A stretch of 64,000 bases of DNA from Pseudomonas viridiflava (GCF_900585905.1 NZ_UTVH01000001.1:558001-622000); one strand, 5' to 3'; counted from the stretch's first letter, positions 1 through 8,748 are shown. Program-made: numbers and translations. Notes: a model not told the origin generated them from the letters alone.

Positions 1-1
1 C

Positions 2-289
2 GCCGGCTTTATCGCGATGGAAGTCTACGAGTTCCATCACCTGATCGTTGAGGGCTACGGCCCTAGCCGCAGCGGCTTCCTCTCGGGCTTCTTCGCACTG
101 GTAGGCCTGCACGGTCTGCACGTGACCAGCGGCCTGATCTGGATGGCGATCATGATGTATCAGGTCAAGACACGCGGCCTGACGTCGACCAACATTACCC
201 GTCTGAGCTGCCTGAGCCTGTTCTGGCACTTCCTGGACGTGGTGTGGATTTGCGTCTTCACCGTTGTTTATCTGATGGGGACCTTGTAA
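2..289 (+). CDS. cyoC: cytochrome o ubiquinol oxidase subunit III (3' part)
   Basis: This is the C-terminal 95 residues of the heme-copper quinol oxidase subunit III; the 5' end lies outside the window and the frame is open from base 2. The visible part has an EVYEFHHLI stretch and two or three hydrophobic helices (for example [17 protein letters not shown]), as in the last helices of the COX3 family. The stop TAA is directly followed by the ATG of cyoD, so the two are translated as an operon. CyoC is an inner-membrane subunit of the bo3 terminal oxidase, which reduces O2 with ubiquinol and pumps protons. Confidence 0.95.
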   Translation, partial: AGFIAMEVYEFHHLIVEGYGPSRSGFLSGFFALVGLHGLHVTSGLIWMAIMMYQVKTRGLTSTNITRLSCLSLFWHFLDVVWICVFTVVYLMGTL

Positions 290-628
290 ATGGCTAACGC
301 ACACGCACATGACTCTGCTGAAGACCACGGCCACGGCAGCGTGAAGTCGTACGTCATCGGCTTCGTATTGTCGGTGATCCTGACCGCTGTACCGTTCGGT
401 CTGGTGATGCACCCGGTGATGTCCAAGAGCGCGACACTGATCACCATCCTGCTGTTTGCAGTGGTGCAGGTGCTGGTTCACCTGCATTACTTCCTGCACC
501 TGGATCGTTCGACTACTCAGCGCAATAACGTGTTCGCCTTTGCGTTCACTGCATTGGTCATCGTTCTGCTGGTCGGCCTCTCGCTGTGGATCATGTTCAG
601 CATCCACACCGTCATGATGGCTAAATGA
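290..628 (+). CDS. cyoD: cytochrome o ubiquinol oxidase subunit IV
   Basis: A 112-residue membrane protein with a His-rich N-terminus ([16 protein letters not shown]) and three predicted membrane segments, the size and layout of CyoD. It is the small non-catalytic subunit that helps assemble the bo3 quinol oxidase. It starts on the base after the cyoC stop and is followed 10 bp later by cyoE, which fits the cyoABCDE order. The segment [14 protein letters not shown] is characteristic of the family. Confidence 0.96.
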   Translation: MANAHAHDSAEDHGHGSVKSYVIGFVLSVILTAVPFGLVMHPVMSKSATLITILLFAVVQVLVHLHYFLHLDRSTTQRNNVFAFAFTALVIVLLVGLSLWIMFSIHTVMMAK

Positions 629-638
629 GGAACGCCTG

Positions 639-1526
639 ATGTCCCTTAAGCACTTTATCCAAATCACCAAACCGGGGATCATTTTCGGTAACGTGCTTTC
701 GGTGGCGGGAGGCTTTTTTCTGGCCTCCAAAGGGCAAATCGACTTCGGCATCTTCCTGGCCGCGGTCATAGGCACCTCATTGGTTGTGGCATCTGGTTGT
801 GTCTTCAACAACTGCATTGACCGCGACATCGACGACAAGATGGAGCGCACCAAGAACCGTGTGCTGGTACAGGGCCTGGTTTCATTGAAATTGGCCCTGC
901 TCTACGCGACGGTTCTGGGTGTCGCCGGGCTTGCATTGCTGTACACCGAGACCAATCCCCTGGCAGCGATGCTGGCGCTGATCGGTTTCGTCATCTACGT
1001 CGGCTTCTACAGCTTGTACTTCAAGCGCAAGTCGGTACACGGCACGCTGATCGGCAGTCTCTCGGGGGCCATGCCTCCGGTGATCGGTTATTGCGCCGTG
1101 AGCAACAGCTTCGACTTTGCGGCACTGACACTGCTTGTGATGTTCAGCCTTTGGCAGATGCCTCATTCGTATGCCATTGCGATCTTCCGCTTCAATGACT
1201 ACCGCGCCGCGAAGATTCCGGTTCTACCGGTTGAACGCGGCATTCCGGTGGCCAAGCGGCACATCCTGCTGTACATCCTGGCGTTTCTGATTGCCACGCT
1301 GATGTTGACGTTCGGCGGTTACGCTGGCCTTAACTACCTGGCGGTCGCTGCAGGCATGGGCATGTACTGGCTGTATATGGCGTGGAAAGGCTACAAGGCA
1401 GTGGACGACACCGTCTGGGCTCGCAAGCTGTTTGTCTTCTCCATCTTCACCATCAGTGCCCTGAGCGTGATGATGTCGGTGGATTTTCAGGTGACCAAGG
1501 AGCTGCTGGTGACATACGCCTTCTGA
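639..1526 (+). CDS. cyoE: protoheme IX farnesyltransferase
   Basis: A 295-residue UbiA-family prenyltransferase that makes heme O from protoheme and farnesyl diphosphate for the bo3 oxidase. The first Asp-rich substrate site is visible as [18 protein letters not shown] near residues 57-74, and the protein has about nine hydrophobic helices. It is the last gene of the cyo operon and is followed by a strong hairpin terminator at 1545-1582. Confidence 0.97.
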   Translation: MSLKHFIQITKPGIIFGNVLSVAGGFFLASKGQIDFGIFLAAVIGTSLVVASGCVFNNCIDRDIDDKMERTKNRVLVQGLVSLKLALLYATVLGVAGLALLYTETNPLAAMLALIGFVIYVGFYSLYFKRKSVHGTLIGSLSGAMPPVIGYCAVSNSFDFAALTLLVMFSLWQMPHSYAIAIFRFNDYRAAKIPVLPVERGIPVAKRHILLYILAFLIATLMLTFGGYAGLNYLAVAAGMGMYWLYMAWKGYKAVDDTVWARKLFVFSIFTISALSVMMSVDFQVTKELLVTYAF

Positions 1527-1544
1527 TCCAGTGACCTGAAACAC

Positions 1545-1582
1545 AAAACCCCGTGGCTCATTGAGCGACGGGGTTTTTTTTT
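1545..1582. terminator. terminator after cyo operon, probably bidirectional
   Basis: An AAAACCCCGT...ACGGGGTTTT hairpin followed by a run of nine T. It sits between the convergent ends of cyoE (plus strand) and the VOC-family gene (minus strand). The A-run on its left side means it could also stop minus-strand transcription. Confidence 0.9.
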
Positions 1583-1591
1583 GCCCGCTGC

Positions 1592-2047
1592 TTACTTGGC
1601 GAACAGTTGGCCGATGTCCTTGAACGCCTTGAACTCCAGCGCGTTGCCGCAGGGGTCGAACAGGAACATGGTGGCCTGTTCCCCCACCTGGCCCTGGAAG
1701 CGCACGTAGGGTTCGATGACAAATTGCGTGCCTTGCTCACGCAGCCGCTCGGCCAGGGTTTCCCAGTCCTTCCAGCTCAACACGACGCCAAAATGCGGGA
1801 CCGGCACGTCATGGCCATCCACCGCGTTGGTGTGGGCCGATTCCTGTGAAGCCGTTTTTGGGTGCTCGTGGATCACCAACTGGTGGCCATAGAAATCGTA
1901 GTCCACCCAGTGCTCGCTGGAGCGGCCTTCAGCGAAGCCAAAGACCTCGCTGTAGAAATGGCGCGCTGCGGCCAGGTCGTAAACGGGGATGGCGAGATGA
2001 AAGGGGGTCAGGGCCACGGGGCATTTCCTCAGGTCGAGTACGGTCAT
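1592..2047 (-). CDS. VOC / glyoxalase-like family protein
   Basis: A 151-residue protein with two beta-alpha-beta-beta-beta units of the vicinal oxygen chelate fold: [26 protein letters not shown] near the N-terminus and [18 protein letters not shown] in the middle, then [15 protein letters not shown] at the C-terminus. The His of FHLAIP, the His of PHFGVV and the Glu of ALEFK match the usual metal-ligand positions. The substrate cannot be told from sequence. It is divergent from a LysR regulator 80 bp away, which may control it. Confidence 0.85.
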   Translation of the reverse strand: MTVLDLRKCPVALTPFHLAIPVYDLAAARHFYSEVFGFAEGRSSEHWVDYDFYGHQLVIHEHPKTASQESAHTNAVDGHDVPVPHFGVVLSWKDWETLAERLREQGTQFVIEPYVRFQGQVGEQATMFLFDPCGNALEFKAFKDIGQLFAK

Positions 2048-2127
2048 TCATCTTATAAGCGATAAAATTTATGCAAAGCGCATATATTTGCTGCTGAGCA
2101 AGAGCAATATCGATCAATGGAGGTGGC

Positions 2128-3000
2128 ATGCTGCGTGAGCTGAAAACCTTTGTGGCGGTGGCCCGGTATGGCACGTTCGCCGCTGCAGGCATGCATATCG
2201 GCCTGACCCAGTCAGCGGTCAGCGCGCAGATGCGCAACCTGGAGCAGGCGCTGGGTCTGCGGCTGTTTGACCGTACCGGGCGCCAGGCCATCCTCAATGC
2301 TGCCGGGCAACGGGCGCTGCCGCTGGCGGACGAGATCTTCACGCTGTTCAAGCGCATGTCGCAGCCGCTCGGGCCCGAGGAGTACCGGGGCGAGATGAAA
2401 ATCGGTGCCATCGCCAGCGCACAAACCGGTTTTCTGCCTGAAGCGCTGCTGCGCTTGCGTCAGCAGGCGCCTGCGGTGGAGGTCAAGCTGATGCCGGGGG
2501 TGTCGCTTGATCTGCTCAGTCAGCTGGATGCTGGTGAGCTGGATGTGGCCATTCTGATCAAGCCGCCGTTCGAACTGCCCAAGGAGCTGCATCTGCAGGT
2601 GCTGCAAATCGAGCCCTTTGTACTGATCACCCCATTGGACATGCCGCTGCAGGACCCGCTCAGCTTGTTGGCAGAACAGCCCCATGTCCGTTACGACCGC
2701 TCCTCATTCGGCGGACGACAGGTCACGCGTTTTTTGCGCGAGCAGCGTATCGAGGTGCCCGTTGCGCTGGAGCTGGACGAGCTGGATGCCATCGTCAAGT
2801 TCGTTGAAAGCGGCCTGGGCATTTCGCTGATCCCCCGCGCCGGCCTTTGGCTTGAGCGCGAGGCCAGGGTGCGGGTGATTGAACTGGGCGCGCTGACATT
2901 CCATCGCGAAGTGGTGCTGCTGATGCGTCGCAATCAGCGCGATCAGCCGCTGTACACGCTGTTTATCGAGTGCCTCACGCAGGCCGAAGCGAGTGATTGA
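2128..3000 (+). CDS. LysR-family transcriptional regulator
   Basis: A 290-residue LTTR. The winged helix-turn-helix covers about residues 1-60 (LKTFVAVARYGTFAAAGMHIGLTQSAVSAQMRNLE is split by the usual LTTR pattern), and a periplasmic-binding-like co-inducer domain covers about residues 90-290. It is transcribed away from the VOC gene, and an 80-bp shared spacer is the likely operator region. The inducer and regulon are unknown. Confidence 0.9.
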   Translation: MLRELKTFVAVARYGTFAAAGMHIGLTQSAVSAQMRNLEQALGLRLFDRTGRQAILNAAGQRALPLADEIFTLFKRMSQPLGPEEYRGEMKIGAIASAQTGFLPEALLRLRQQAPAVEVKLMPGVSLDLLSQLDAGELDVAILIKPPFELPKELHLQVLQIEPFVLITPLDMPLQDPLSLLAEQPHVRYDRSSFGGRQVTRFLREQRIEVPVALELDELDAIVKFVESGLGISLIPRAGLWLEREARVRVIELGALTFHREVVLLMRRNQRDQPLYTLFIECLTQAEASD

Positions 3001-3117
3001 GGCAGGTCGGAACCGGGTCAAAGGTTTCTGTTTTTTTCGGGCCTCAAGCCGTGGATGATCTGGCAGAATAAGGCATGGCCTGATTCGTCCAGGCTGCCGC
3101 TAACGAAAGAGGGCGTT

Positions 3118-4137
3118 ATGAGTCACGACAGCATCAACTGGGACACCCTGGGTTTCGACTACATTAAAACGGACATGCGTTACCTCTCTCACTGGCGTGA
3201 CGGCGCTTGGGACGAAGGCACGCTGACTGAAGACAATGTGCTGCACATCAGCGAAGGTTCCACTGCGCTGCACTACGGCCAACAGTGTTTCGAAGGGCTC
3301 AAGGCCTATCGCTGCAAGGACGGCTCGATCAACCTGTTCCGCCCGGACCAGAACGCCCTGCGCATGCAGCGCAGCTGCAGCCGTGTGTTGATGCCCCATG
3401 TTCCAACCGACGTCTTCATCGAGGCGTGCAGGAAGGTTGTTAAGGCGAACGAGCGTTTCATCCCGCCTTACGGCTCCGGCGGCGCGCTGTACCTGCGTCC
3501 GTTCGTGATCGGCACGGGCGACAATATTGGTGTGCGCACTGCGCCTGAGTTCATCTTCTCGATCTTCTGCATTCCGGTCGGCGCCTACTTCAAGGGTGGC
3601 TTGAAGCCGAATAACTTCATCATCTCCGGCTACGATCGCGCAGCCACCAACGGCACCGGTGCGGCCAAGGTGGGCGGTAACTATGCTGCGAGCCTGATGC
3701 CTGGTTCCGAGGCGAAGAAAAACAGCTTTGCCGACTGCATTTACCTGGATCCGCAGACCCACAGCAAAATCGAAGAGGTGGGCTCGGCCAACTTCTTCGC
3801 TATCACCCGGGACGACGTGTTTGTCACGCCAAAGTCTCCGTCGGTGCTGCCAGGTATTACCCGCCTGTCGCTGATCGAGCTGGCCCAGAGCCGCCTGGGA
3901 TTGAAAGTCGTCGAGGGCGATGTGTTCATCGACCAGATCGCCGATTTCAAGGAAGCCGGTGCCTGCGGTACAGCTGCGGTGATCACGCCAATTGGCGGGA
4001 TTTCCTACAAGGACAAGCTGCATGTTTTCCACAGCGAAACCGAAGTCGGCCCAGTGACTCGCAAGCTTTACGCAGAACTGACTGGCGTGCAGTCCGGTGA
4101 CGTTGAAGCGCCGGCGGGCTGGATCGTCAAGGTATAA
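3118..4137 (+). CDS. ilvE: branched-chain amino acid aminotransferase
   Basis: A 339-residue fold-type IV PLP enzyme that transfers the amino group between glutamate and the 2-oxo acids of Leu, Ile and Val. The family markers are LHYGQQCFEGLKAY near residue 55 and AAKVGGNYAASL, whose Lys (about residue 184) should bind PLP. I chose the ATG at 3118, after GAAAGAGGG, because the upstream in-frame extension from 3055 has no family character. It is monocistronic and followed by a REP pair. Confidence 0.95.
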   Translation: MSHDSINWDTLGFDYIKTDMRYLSHWRDGAWDEGTLTEDNVLHISEGSTALHYGQQCFEGLKAYRCKDGSINLFRPDQNALRMQRSCSRVLMPHVPTDVFIEACRKVVKANERFIPPYGSGGALYLRPFVIGTGDNIGVRTAPEFIFSIFCIPVGAYFKGGLKPNNFIISGYDRAATNGTGAAKVGGNYAASLMPGSEAKKNSFADCIYLDPQTHSKIEEVGSANFFAITRDDVFVTPKSPSVLPGITRLSLIELAQSRLGLKVVEGDVFIDQIADFKEAGACGTAAVITPIGGISYKDKLHVFHSETEVGPVTRKLYAELTGVQSGDVEAPAGWIVKV

Positions 4138-4154
4138 AACGTTGACGGGTTGAA

Positions 4155-4243
4155 GTGGGAGCAAGCTTGCTTGCGAAGAGGCCGGTAGTGATCAGCTTTA
4201 TCACCTGACCGCCTGAGGTTTTCCCGAGCAAGCTCGCTCCCAC
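4155..4243. repeat. REP/BIME pair, family A
   Basis: Two inverted copies of the GTGGGAGCAAGCTTGCTTGCGA type, each itself palindromic, frame an approximately 40-bp centre. They lie between the convergent ilvE and the hypothetical gene at 4266, a typical place for Pseudomonas REP elements. Other family A members are at 9854, 40368 and 52122. Confidence 0.88.
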
Positions 4244-4265
4244 CTGATTGACTCAGCAATACGCG

Positions 4266-5309
4266 TCATTCCTGCTTTGACACCGGCTCCTTCGCCGGGC
4301 CAAGCACAATCACCAGATGGCGCAGGTCGTCCACTTCCACGTTGATGCTTTTGCCTGAAGGACTTTCGCTGACGTTGCCCAAGGCATACAGCGTGAAGAA
4401 CTTGACCTCATCGGCATGGCTCAGCAGCTCGTTGATGTAGCGTCGGGATCGGTAGGCCTGCATCTGTGCCGGTGATACATAGAGAAACACCGGTTTGCCG
4501 TTCAACCGGTCAAAGTACTTGAACCGGAAGCCCTGACCGAAGCGTTCGACCAGCCCACCGCCCAGCAACACCTGACCGTTATCACCCAATCGGGCGTATT
4601 TGATCGGCCGGAAGTAGGCGCGCAGCGGTATTTCACCCAGCCCCGGAACCTGCAACCTGAGCAGCGCCAGTTCATCCTTGCTCAACGTGGCGCGCGCCTG
4701 GCGATAGCTGTCCACCAGGCGCTCAAGGTTATGCGTGCGGGTCAGGCCGCGAGCGGGTTTGAGGCGTTTGTCTGCTTTATGCCCGGATTCAGGCCCCTCC
4801 GGGGCTGTGACGGCGTTGTTGTCCGGGCGTGTGCTCAATGCCTGAGGTTCAGGTTTCTGCCTGATAGCAGGGTCGAACACGTCAACGTAGTCATCCAGCT
4901 TGCGTCGAGCTCTGCGCTCGCTGGCGACGCTGCCTGTCTGGTCATCCAGCGCCTGGTCCTGTTCTGGCTCGGCGTCGCCTACCCACTCGCAATCGGGGTC
5001 GTGCTCATAGCGCGGGTTGGCGCGGAAGTGGGCCGAGACGAACGTCACCTGCTCCTGAGGTTTTACGTCATAACGCACCCCGGTGACCTTGGCTCCGAGT
5101 GCTCGGCAGGCCTGGGTCGAGCAGAGAAACTCGAAACGTTGCCGGGGCTCTTCAAGGGAAAAATATTCCCGCCGCGCTGCGCTGATGGACAGCTCCTGCT
5201 GCAGCTCGACGCAGAACGCGCGGGTGATGCTCAGGTTGGCTTTCATCCTGTTGGTGTCCGGGCGGTAATAGCGTTGCGCTACCTTGGAAGATTGCGAGCG
5301 ACTCTGCAA
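4266..5309 (-). CDS. hypothetical protein with Cys/His cluster
   Basis: I do not recognise this protein of up to 347 residues. The N-terminal third carries a CSTQAC pair, then SAHFR and HDPDCEW, a spaced Cys/His pattern that could bind a metal. The middle (about residues 115-200) is charged and low-complexity, and the last about 140 residues look globular (LRAYFRPIKYARLGDNGQVLLGGG). The start is uncertain: the TTG at 5309 has no clear ribosome site, and the first ATG at 5246 removes 21 residues. It lies 25 bp downstream of the pheC-like gene on the same strand. Confidence 0.65.
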   Translation of the reverse strand: MQSRSQSSKVAQRYYRPDTNRMKANLSITRAFCVELQQELSISAARREYFSLEEPRQRFEFLCSTQACRALGAKVTGVRYDVKPQEQVTFVSAHFRANPRYEHDPDCEWVGDAEPEQDQALDDQTGSVASERRARRKLDDYVDVFDPAIRQKPEPQALSTRPDNNAVTAPEGPESGHKADKRLKPARGLTRTHNLERLVDSYRQARATLSKDELALLRLQVPGLGEIPLRAYFRPIKYARLGDNGQVLLGGGLVERFGQGFRFKYFDRLNGKPVFLYVSPAQMQAYRSRRYINELLSHADEVKFFTLYALGNVSESPSGKSINVEVDDLRHLVIVLGPAKEPVSKQE

Positions 5310-5333
5310 GTAGCGCCGCTCGCGCGCTGCTGA

Positions 5334-6122
5334 TTACTGGCCCGGCACCGCCAGCCAGTGGCCGACCACAGTCTGGTAGGTGCCGGTGGACTTGCTCAGG
5401 TGCAGCCATTGATCGACGAAGGCCTTCCAGGTCGTATCGTCGCGAGGCAGCAAATAGGCCTTTTCGCCGTACTGCATGTAGCGGGCGGGGTTGATGGCGC
5501 ACAGGCCCGGCATGCGCTTCTGCTGGTACAAGGCCTCGGAAGCATCGGTGATCATGACGTCAGCCTTCTTGTCCAGCAGCTCCTGGAAAATCGTCTTGTT
5601 GTCGTGGAAGCCCAGTTGCGCCTTGGGCAGATAGGCGCGGGCAAAGGCTTCGTTAGTGCCGCCAGCGGGTTCTATCAGGCGCACGGAAGGCTGGTTGATC
5701 TGCTCAATGGTCTGATACAGCGCCGCGTCTTCACAGCGGGTCAGCGGAATTTTGCCGTCGACGTCCAGGGTGCTGCTGAAAAACGCCTTCTTCTGCCGTT
5801 CAAGCGTTACCGAAATACCACCCATGCCGACATCGCACTTGCCGGCGATCATGTCCGGCATCAGGGTCTTCCAGGTGGTCGGCACCCATGTGATCCTCAC
5901 GCCAAGGCTTTGCGCCAGCGAACGCGCCATCTCGATATCAATGCCCTCGTACTCGCCGTCTGCGCGCAGAAAGGTATAGGGCTTGTAGTCACCGGTGGTG
6001 CAGACGGCCAGCTCGCCTTTTTGCAGGACAGAGTCCAGATGGCTGCCGCCGTCCTCAGCCTGTGCAGTGAATGCCAGCCCAAGCAGCATCAGGGCTGCGG
6101 CGTTATGTTTGATAGTGGTCAT
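5334..6122 (-). CDS. pheC: PheC-like cyclohexadienyl (arogenate/prephenate) dehydratase
   Basis: A 262-residue protein of the family-3 solute-binding fold. The N-terminal MTTIKHNAAALMLLGLAFTAQA is a Sec signal, so the product should be periplasmic. The motifs TTGDYKPYTF, MGGISVTLERQ, PAGGTNE and EKAYLLPRDD...VDQWLHL match the secreted cyclohexadienyl dehydratase of P. aeruginosa as I remember it, rather than an ordinary amino-acid binding protein. That enzyme converts prephenate to phenylpyruvate or arogenate to phenylalanine. I chose the ATG at 6122 because it begins the signal peptide. A plain ABC-type binding protein is the alternative, but no transporter genes are adjacent. Confidence 0.78.
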   Translation of the reverse strand: MTTIKHNAAALMLLGLAFTAQAEDGGSHLDSVLQKGELAVCTTGDYKPYTFLRADGEYEGIDIEMARSLAQSLGVRITWVPTTWKTLMPDMIAGKCDVGMGGISVTLERQKKAFFSSTLDVDGKIPLTRCEDAALYQTIEQINQPSVRLIEPAGGTNEAFARAYLPKAQLGFHDNKTIFQELLDKKADVMITDASEALYQQKRMPGLCAINPARYMQYGEKAYLLPRDDTTWKAFVDQWLHLSKSTGTYQTVVGHWLAVPGQ

Positions 6123-6378
6123 GGCGAATCCCGGCTTGCGAATAGAGTAGAGGGGTAACAGTCCAACACACAAAGCAAAATCAGCGCCAGGGCGGCGGTT
6201 GCATAGCGCAGCTAAGCGATCAGCGCGGGAGAGTGCCGGTTCACGCACGAAGTGAGCATATCTGTGAAAGTTATGCGTATTCCTGATGAATATTGGGTAG
6301 TCTGTGCGCGCTGTGTGCTCCTTGCCAGTAGCATTGAGTCAACACGTTACCGTTCACGCCGATATTCAAGAGCTTTCC

Positions 6379-6993
6379 ATGACCCAGACCGCCACCACGC
6401 CCGTTGCCCGCCATTCATTTTTCGAGGATATCTTCGCGATCATCCTCGGCACCTTGATGGTGTCGTTCGGGGTCATGCTGCTGCGTCAGGTGGGCGGTGT
6501 CACCGGCAGCAGCGCAGGGATTGCCTTTCTGATCAGTTATGCCAGCCATGTGTCTTTCGGCGTCGCGTTCTTCCTGATCAATCTACCGTTCTATTACCTG
6601 GCGATCCGCCGCATGGGCTGGGAATTCACCCTCAAGACCTTCTGTGCCGTGGCTTTGGTGTCAGTTTTTTCCGAGCTGCATGCGCGATTTATCCACATTG
6701 ATCAGCTGCAGCCCATCTATGCGGCGCTGTTGGGCAATCTGATGATGGGGCTTGGCTTCATCGTCCTGTTCCGCCACAAGGCGAGTCTCGGCGGGATCAA
6801 CATCCTGGCGCTCTATCTGCAAGAGCGCATTGGCTTGCGCGCGGGCAAGTTGCAGATGGTCGTGGATGTACTGGTGGTGCTGGGTTCGCTGTATCTGGTG
6901 AGCTTGCCGGTGCTGCTGGCATCGGTTGCAGGGGCGGTGCTGCTGAATCTGATCATCGCCATGAACCATCGTCCGCATCGTTATTCGGCATGA
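6379..6993 (+). CDS. YitT-family integral membrane protein
   Basis: A 204-residue polytopic protein with about six membrane segments. The patterns FGVMLLRQVGGVTGSSAGIA near the start and GLGFIVLFRHKASLGGINILAL after the middle are those of the YitT/DUF161 family. Its transport substrate is unknown. I chose the ATG at 6379 (MTQTATT) because the upstream in-frame extension is not hydrophobic and lacks a signal. The next gene, an ArsR-type regulator, has its own promoter. Confidence 0.85.
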   Translation: MTQTATTPVARHSFFEDIFAIILGTLMVSFGVMLLRQVGGVTGSSAGIAFLISYASHVSFGVAFFLINLPFYYLAIRRMGWEFTLKTFCAVALVSVFSELHARFIHIDQLQPIYAALLGNLMMGLGFIVLFRHKASLGGINILALYLQERIGLRAGKLQMVVDVLVVLGSLYLVSLPVLLASVAGAVLLNLIIAMNHRPHRYSA

Positions 6994-7008
6994 ATGTGTA
7001 ACCATGTC

Positions 7009-7036
7009 TTGAACATTTCGTAAAAAGGCGTAATGT
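7009..7036 (+). promoter_or_regulatory. putative promoter of the ArsR-type gene
   Basis: TTGAAC (7009-7014), a 16-bp spacer and TAATGT (7031-7036). The predicted start of transcription falls almost on the ATG at 7045, so the mRNA may be nearly leaderless. The octamer GCGTAATG (7028-7035) overlaps the -10 and recurs upstream of the oxidoreductase at 7368-7375, which suggests autoregulation. Confidence 0.5.
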
Positions 7037-7044
7037 TGTGCCCC

Positions 7045-7341
7045 ATGATTCTTGAACAACTCAAAGCGGTCGGCAATGACACTCGCATGATGATCATGGA
7101 GTGGCTAAAAGACCCGCAGACCAATTTTCCACCCCAGGACCACGGCGATCCGGCGATAGGTGTGTGCATGTCACATATCCAGCGCCGGGCGAATCTGTCG
7201 CCTTCGACCGCCTCCGCGCACCTGGCTATTCTGCAGCGAGCAGGGCTTGTGCAGGCAACACGGATCGGCAAATGGACGTATTTCCGGCGTGACGAAAAAG
7301 CCATCGGCGAGTTCGCCGAGCGGCTGAAAAACCAACTCTGA
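7045..7341 (+). CDS. ArsR/SmtB-type winged-helix regulator
   Basis: A small (98-residue) HTH protein: ILEQLKAVGNDTRMMIMEWLKDP, then CMSHIQRRANLSPSTASAHLAILQRAGLV (recognition helix STASAHLAIL) and a wing RIGKWTYFRRDE. This is the ArsR fold, but the CxC metal site of ArsR is absent; a single Cys (GVCMSHI) could be a redox or electrophile sensor. I start at 7045; an in-frame ATG at 7033 would add four residues. It sits 58 bp upstream of an oxidoreductase and probably represses it. Confidence 0.85.
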   Translation: MILEQLKAVGNDTRMMIMEWLKDPQTNFPPQDHGDPAIGVCMSHIQRRANLSPSTASAHLAILQRAGLVQATRIGKWTYFRRDEKAIGEFAERLKNQL

Positions 7342-7360
7342 TATTTAAACTATCGTTTCG

Positions 7361-7376
7361 TCATTATGCGTAATGA
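7361..7376 (+). promoter_or_regulatory. candidate operator upstream of the oxidoreductase
   Basis: A perfect palindrome TCATTA-TGCG-TAATGA located 24 bp before the ATG at 7400. Its right half contains GCGTAATG, also found over the -10 region of the neighbouring ArsR-type gene. Binding by that regulator is an inference. Confidence 0.5.
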
Positions 7377-7399
7377 TGAACTGACTAAGAGGAATCAAC

Positions 7400-8410
7400 A
7401 TGAGCAACAAGACCATTTATGTCCAGGCTGGCGGCGGTTACGAGAACGTCAGCGTCAGCGACAGCGCCGTATCGGCTCCGCAAGGCGGCGAAATCACTGT
7501 GCGCCTGCGTGCCAACTCCCTGAACTACCATGACTTCGCAGTCGTCACGGGTATGTGGGCGCCTACAGAAGCGCGCATCCCCATGGCCGACGGCGCCGGC
7601 GAGGTCACCGCAGTAGGCGAGGGCGTCACTGAGTTCAAAGTCGGCGACTCGGTCGTCAGCACGTTTTTCCCTGAGTGGATTGATGGCACGCCACTGGTGG
7701 AAGGCTTCGTTACTGTGCCGGGCGACGGCGTTGACGGTTATGCACGCGAGCAGGTGACGGCACGCGCCACTTCGTTCACCCTCGCGCCAAAGGGCTGGAG
7801 CCACGCCGAAGCCTCGACGCTGACCACCGCTGGCCTGACCGCCTGGCGCGCATTGATGGCTGACGATTCGCTCAAGCCCGGCGATACCGTGCTGATTCAG
7901 GGCACCGGTGGCGTCTCAATCTTCGCCCTGCAATTCGCCAAAATGGCGGGCGCTACCGTTATCGCGACTTCTTCCAGCGATGAAAAGCTGGAGCGTCTGA
8001 AAGCCATGGGTGCCGACCATGTCATCAACTATCGCAAGAACACCCAGTGGGGCGAGACTGCACGTCAGCTGACGGGTGGCCGCGGGGTTGATCACGTGAT
8101 TGAAGTGGGCGGTCCATCGACCCTGGAACAATCGATGATCGCGGCCCGCGTCGGTGCGCACATTTCGATCATCGGCATCCTGAGTGGTGTTGAGGGGCAG
8201 CTGTCGTTCGTGCCAGCGCTGGTCAAGCAGTTGCGCCTGCAAGGTGTGCTGGTGGGCAGTCGTACCCAGCAACAGGAAATGATCCGCGCCATCAATGCCA
8301 ATGGCATGCGTCCAGTGATCGACCGCCACTTCCCGCTGAGCAACATTGTCGAGGCTTTCCAATACCAGGAAACCAATCAGCACTTCGGCAAGATCTGCCT
8401 GGACATCTGA
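7400..8410 (+). CDS. medium-chain NAD(P)-dependent alcohol dehydrogenase / quinone oxidoreductase family protein
   Basis: A 336-residue MDR-superfamily reductase. It has the N-terminal GroES-like domain (LNYHDFAVVTGMW, PMADGAGEVTAVGEGV) and a Rossmann domain with VLIQGTGGVSIFALQFAKMAGA (about residues 155-175). The GTGGVS dinucleotide loop is clear. The Cys and His zinc ligands of classical ADH are not obvious, so a zinc-independent quinone or enone reductase is more likely than an alcohol dehydrogenase. It is preceded by AAGAGGAATCAACATG and the palindrome at 7361, and probably is controlled by the ArsR-type neighbour. Confidence 0.88.
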   Translation: MSNKTIYVQAGGGYENVSVSDSAVSAPQGGEITVRLRANSLNYHDFAVVTGMWAPTEARIPMADGAGEVTAVGEGVTEFKVGDSVVSTFFPEWIDGTPLVEGFVTVPGDGVDGYAREQVTARATSFTLAPKGWSHAEASTLTTAGLTAWRALMADDSLKPGDTVLIQGTGGVSIFALQFAKMAGATVIATSSSDEKLERLKAMGADHVINYRKNTQWGETARQLTGGRGVDHVIEVGGPSTLEQSMIAARVGAHISIIGILSGVEGQLSFVPALVKQLRLQGVLVGSRTQQQEMIRAINANGMRPVIDRHFPLSNIVEAFQYQETNQHFGKICLDI

Positions 8411-8429
8411 TTAATCCAGCGCAATAAAA

Positions 8430-8453
8430 AGCAGGCCCGGTTCAGGGCCTGCT
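8430..8453 (+). terminator. hairpin after oxidoreductase
   Basis: AGCAGGCCC-GGTTCA-GGGCCTGCT, a 9-bp stem without a strong T-run on either side. It separates the convergent oxidoreductase and the 74-residue ORF downstream of the catalase. Confidence 0.7.
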
Positions 8454-8479
8454 CTGTCGTCTCACCTGCAAGCGGGCCA

Positions 8480-8704
8480 CTACTTGGGCTGCTTGGCGGG
8501 TTTGATGCGCGTTGTCACTGAGTTATCCGAATCAAACGAATCAAGCGCCTGCGTGAATTGGCCAAGGTTGCGCAGACCATCAAGGGCCTGTTTCACTTTG
8601 AACCCACGCTTGAGATTGATTGCTTCTACATCAAAACTCTTCAACGTCATGGCGAACACGGCAGGTGCCGCATTCGACATTGGACGTTCTTCTGAAAGCA
8701 CCAT
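8480..8704 (-). CDS. small protein downstream of Mn-catalase
   Basis: A 74-residue hydrophilic protein I do not recognise. Its start is well supported: the minus strand reads AAGGAGGTGATC directly before ATG at 8704, one of the best ribosome sites in the window. It follows the Mn-catalase gene by 44 bp on the same strand, so co-transcription is likely. No signal peptide, membrane segment or cysteine motif is visible. Confidence 0.72.
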   Translation of the reverse strand: MVLSEERPMSNAAPAVFAMTLKSFDVEAINLKRGFKVKQALDGLRNLGQFTQALDSFDSDNSVTTRIKPAKQPK

Positions 8705-8748
8705 GATCACCTCCTTGCAAACGACTGAAAGCCAGCGTTAAACGGTTA

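Noticed and set aside
4155..4243. CRISPR-like repeat structure
   Set aside because: The repeats are inverted palindromic REP pairs, only two per site, with no regular spacers and no cas genes.
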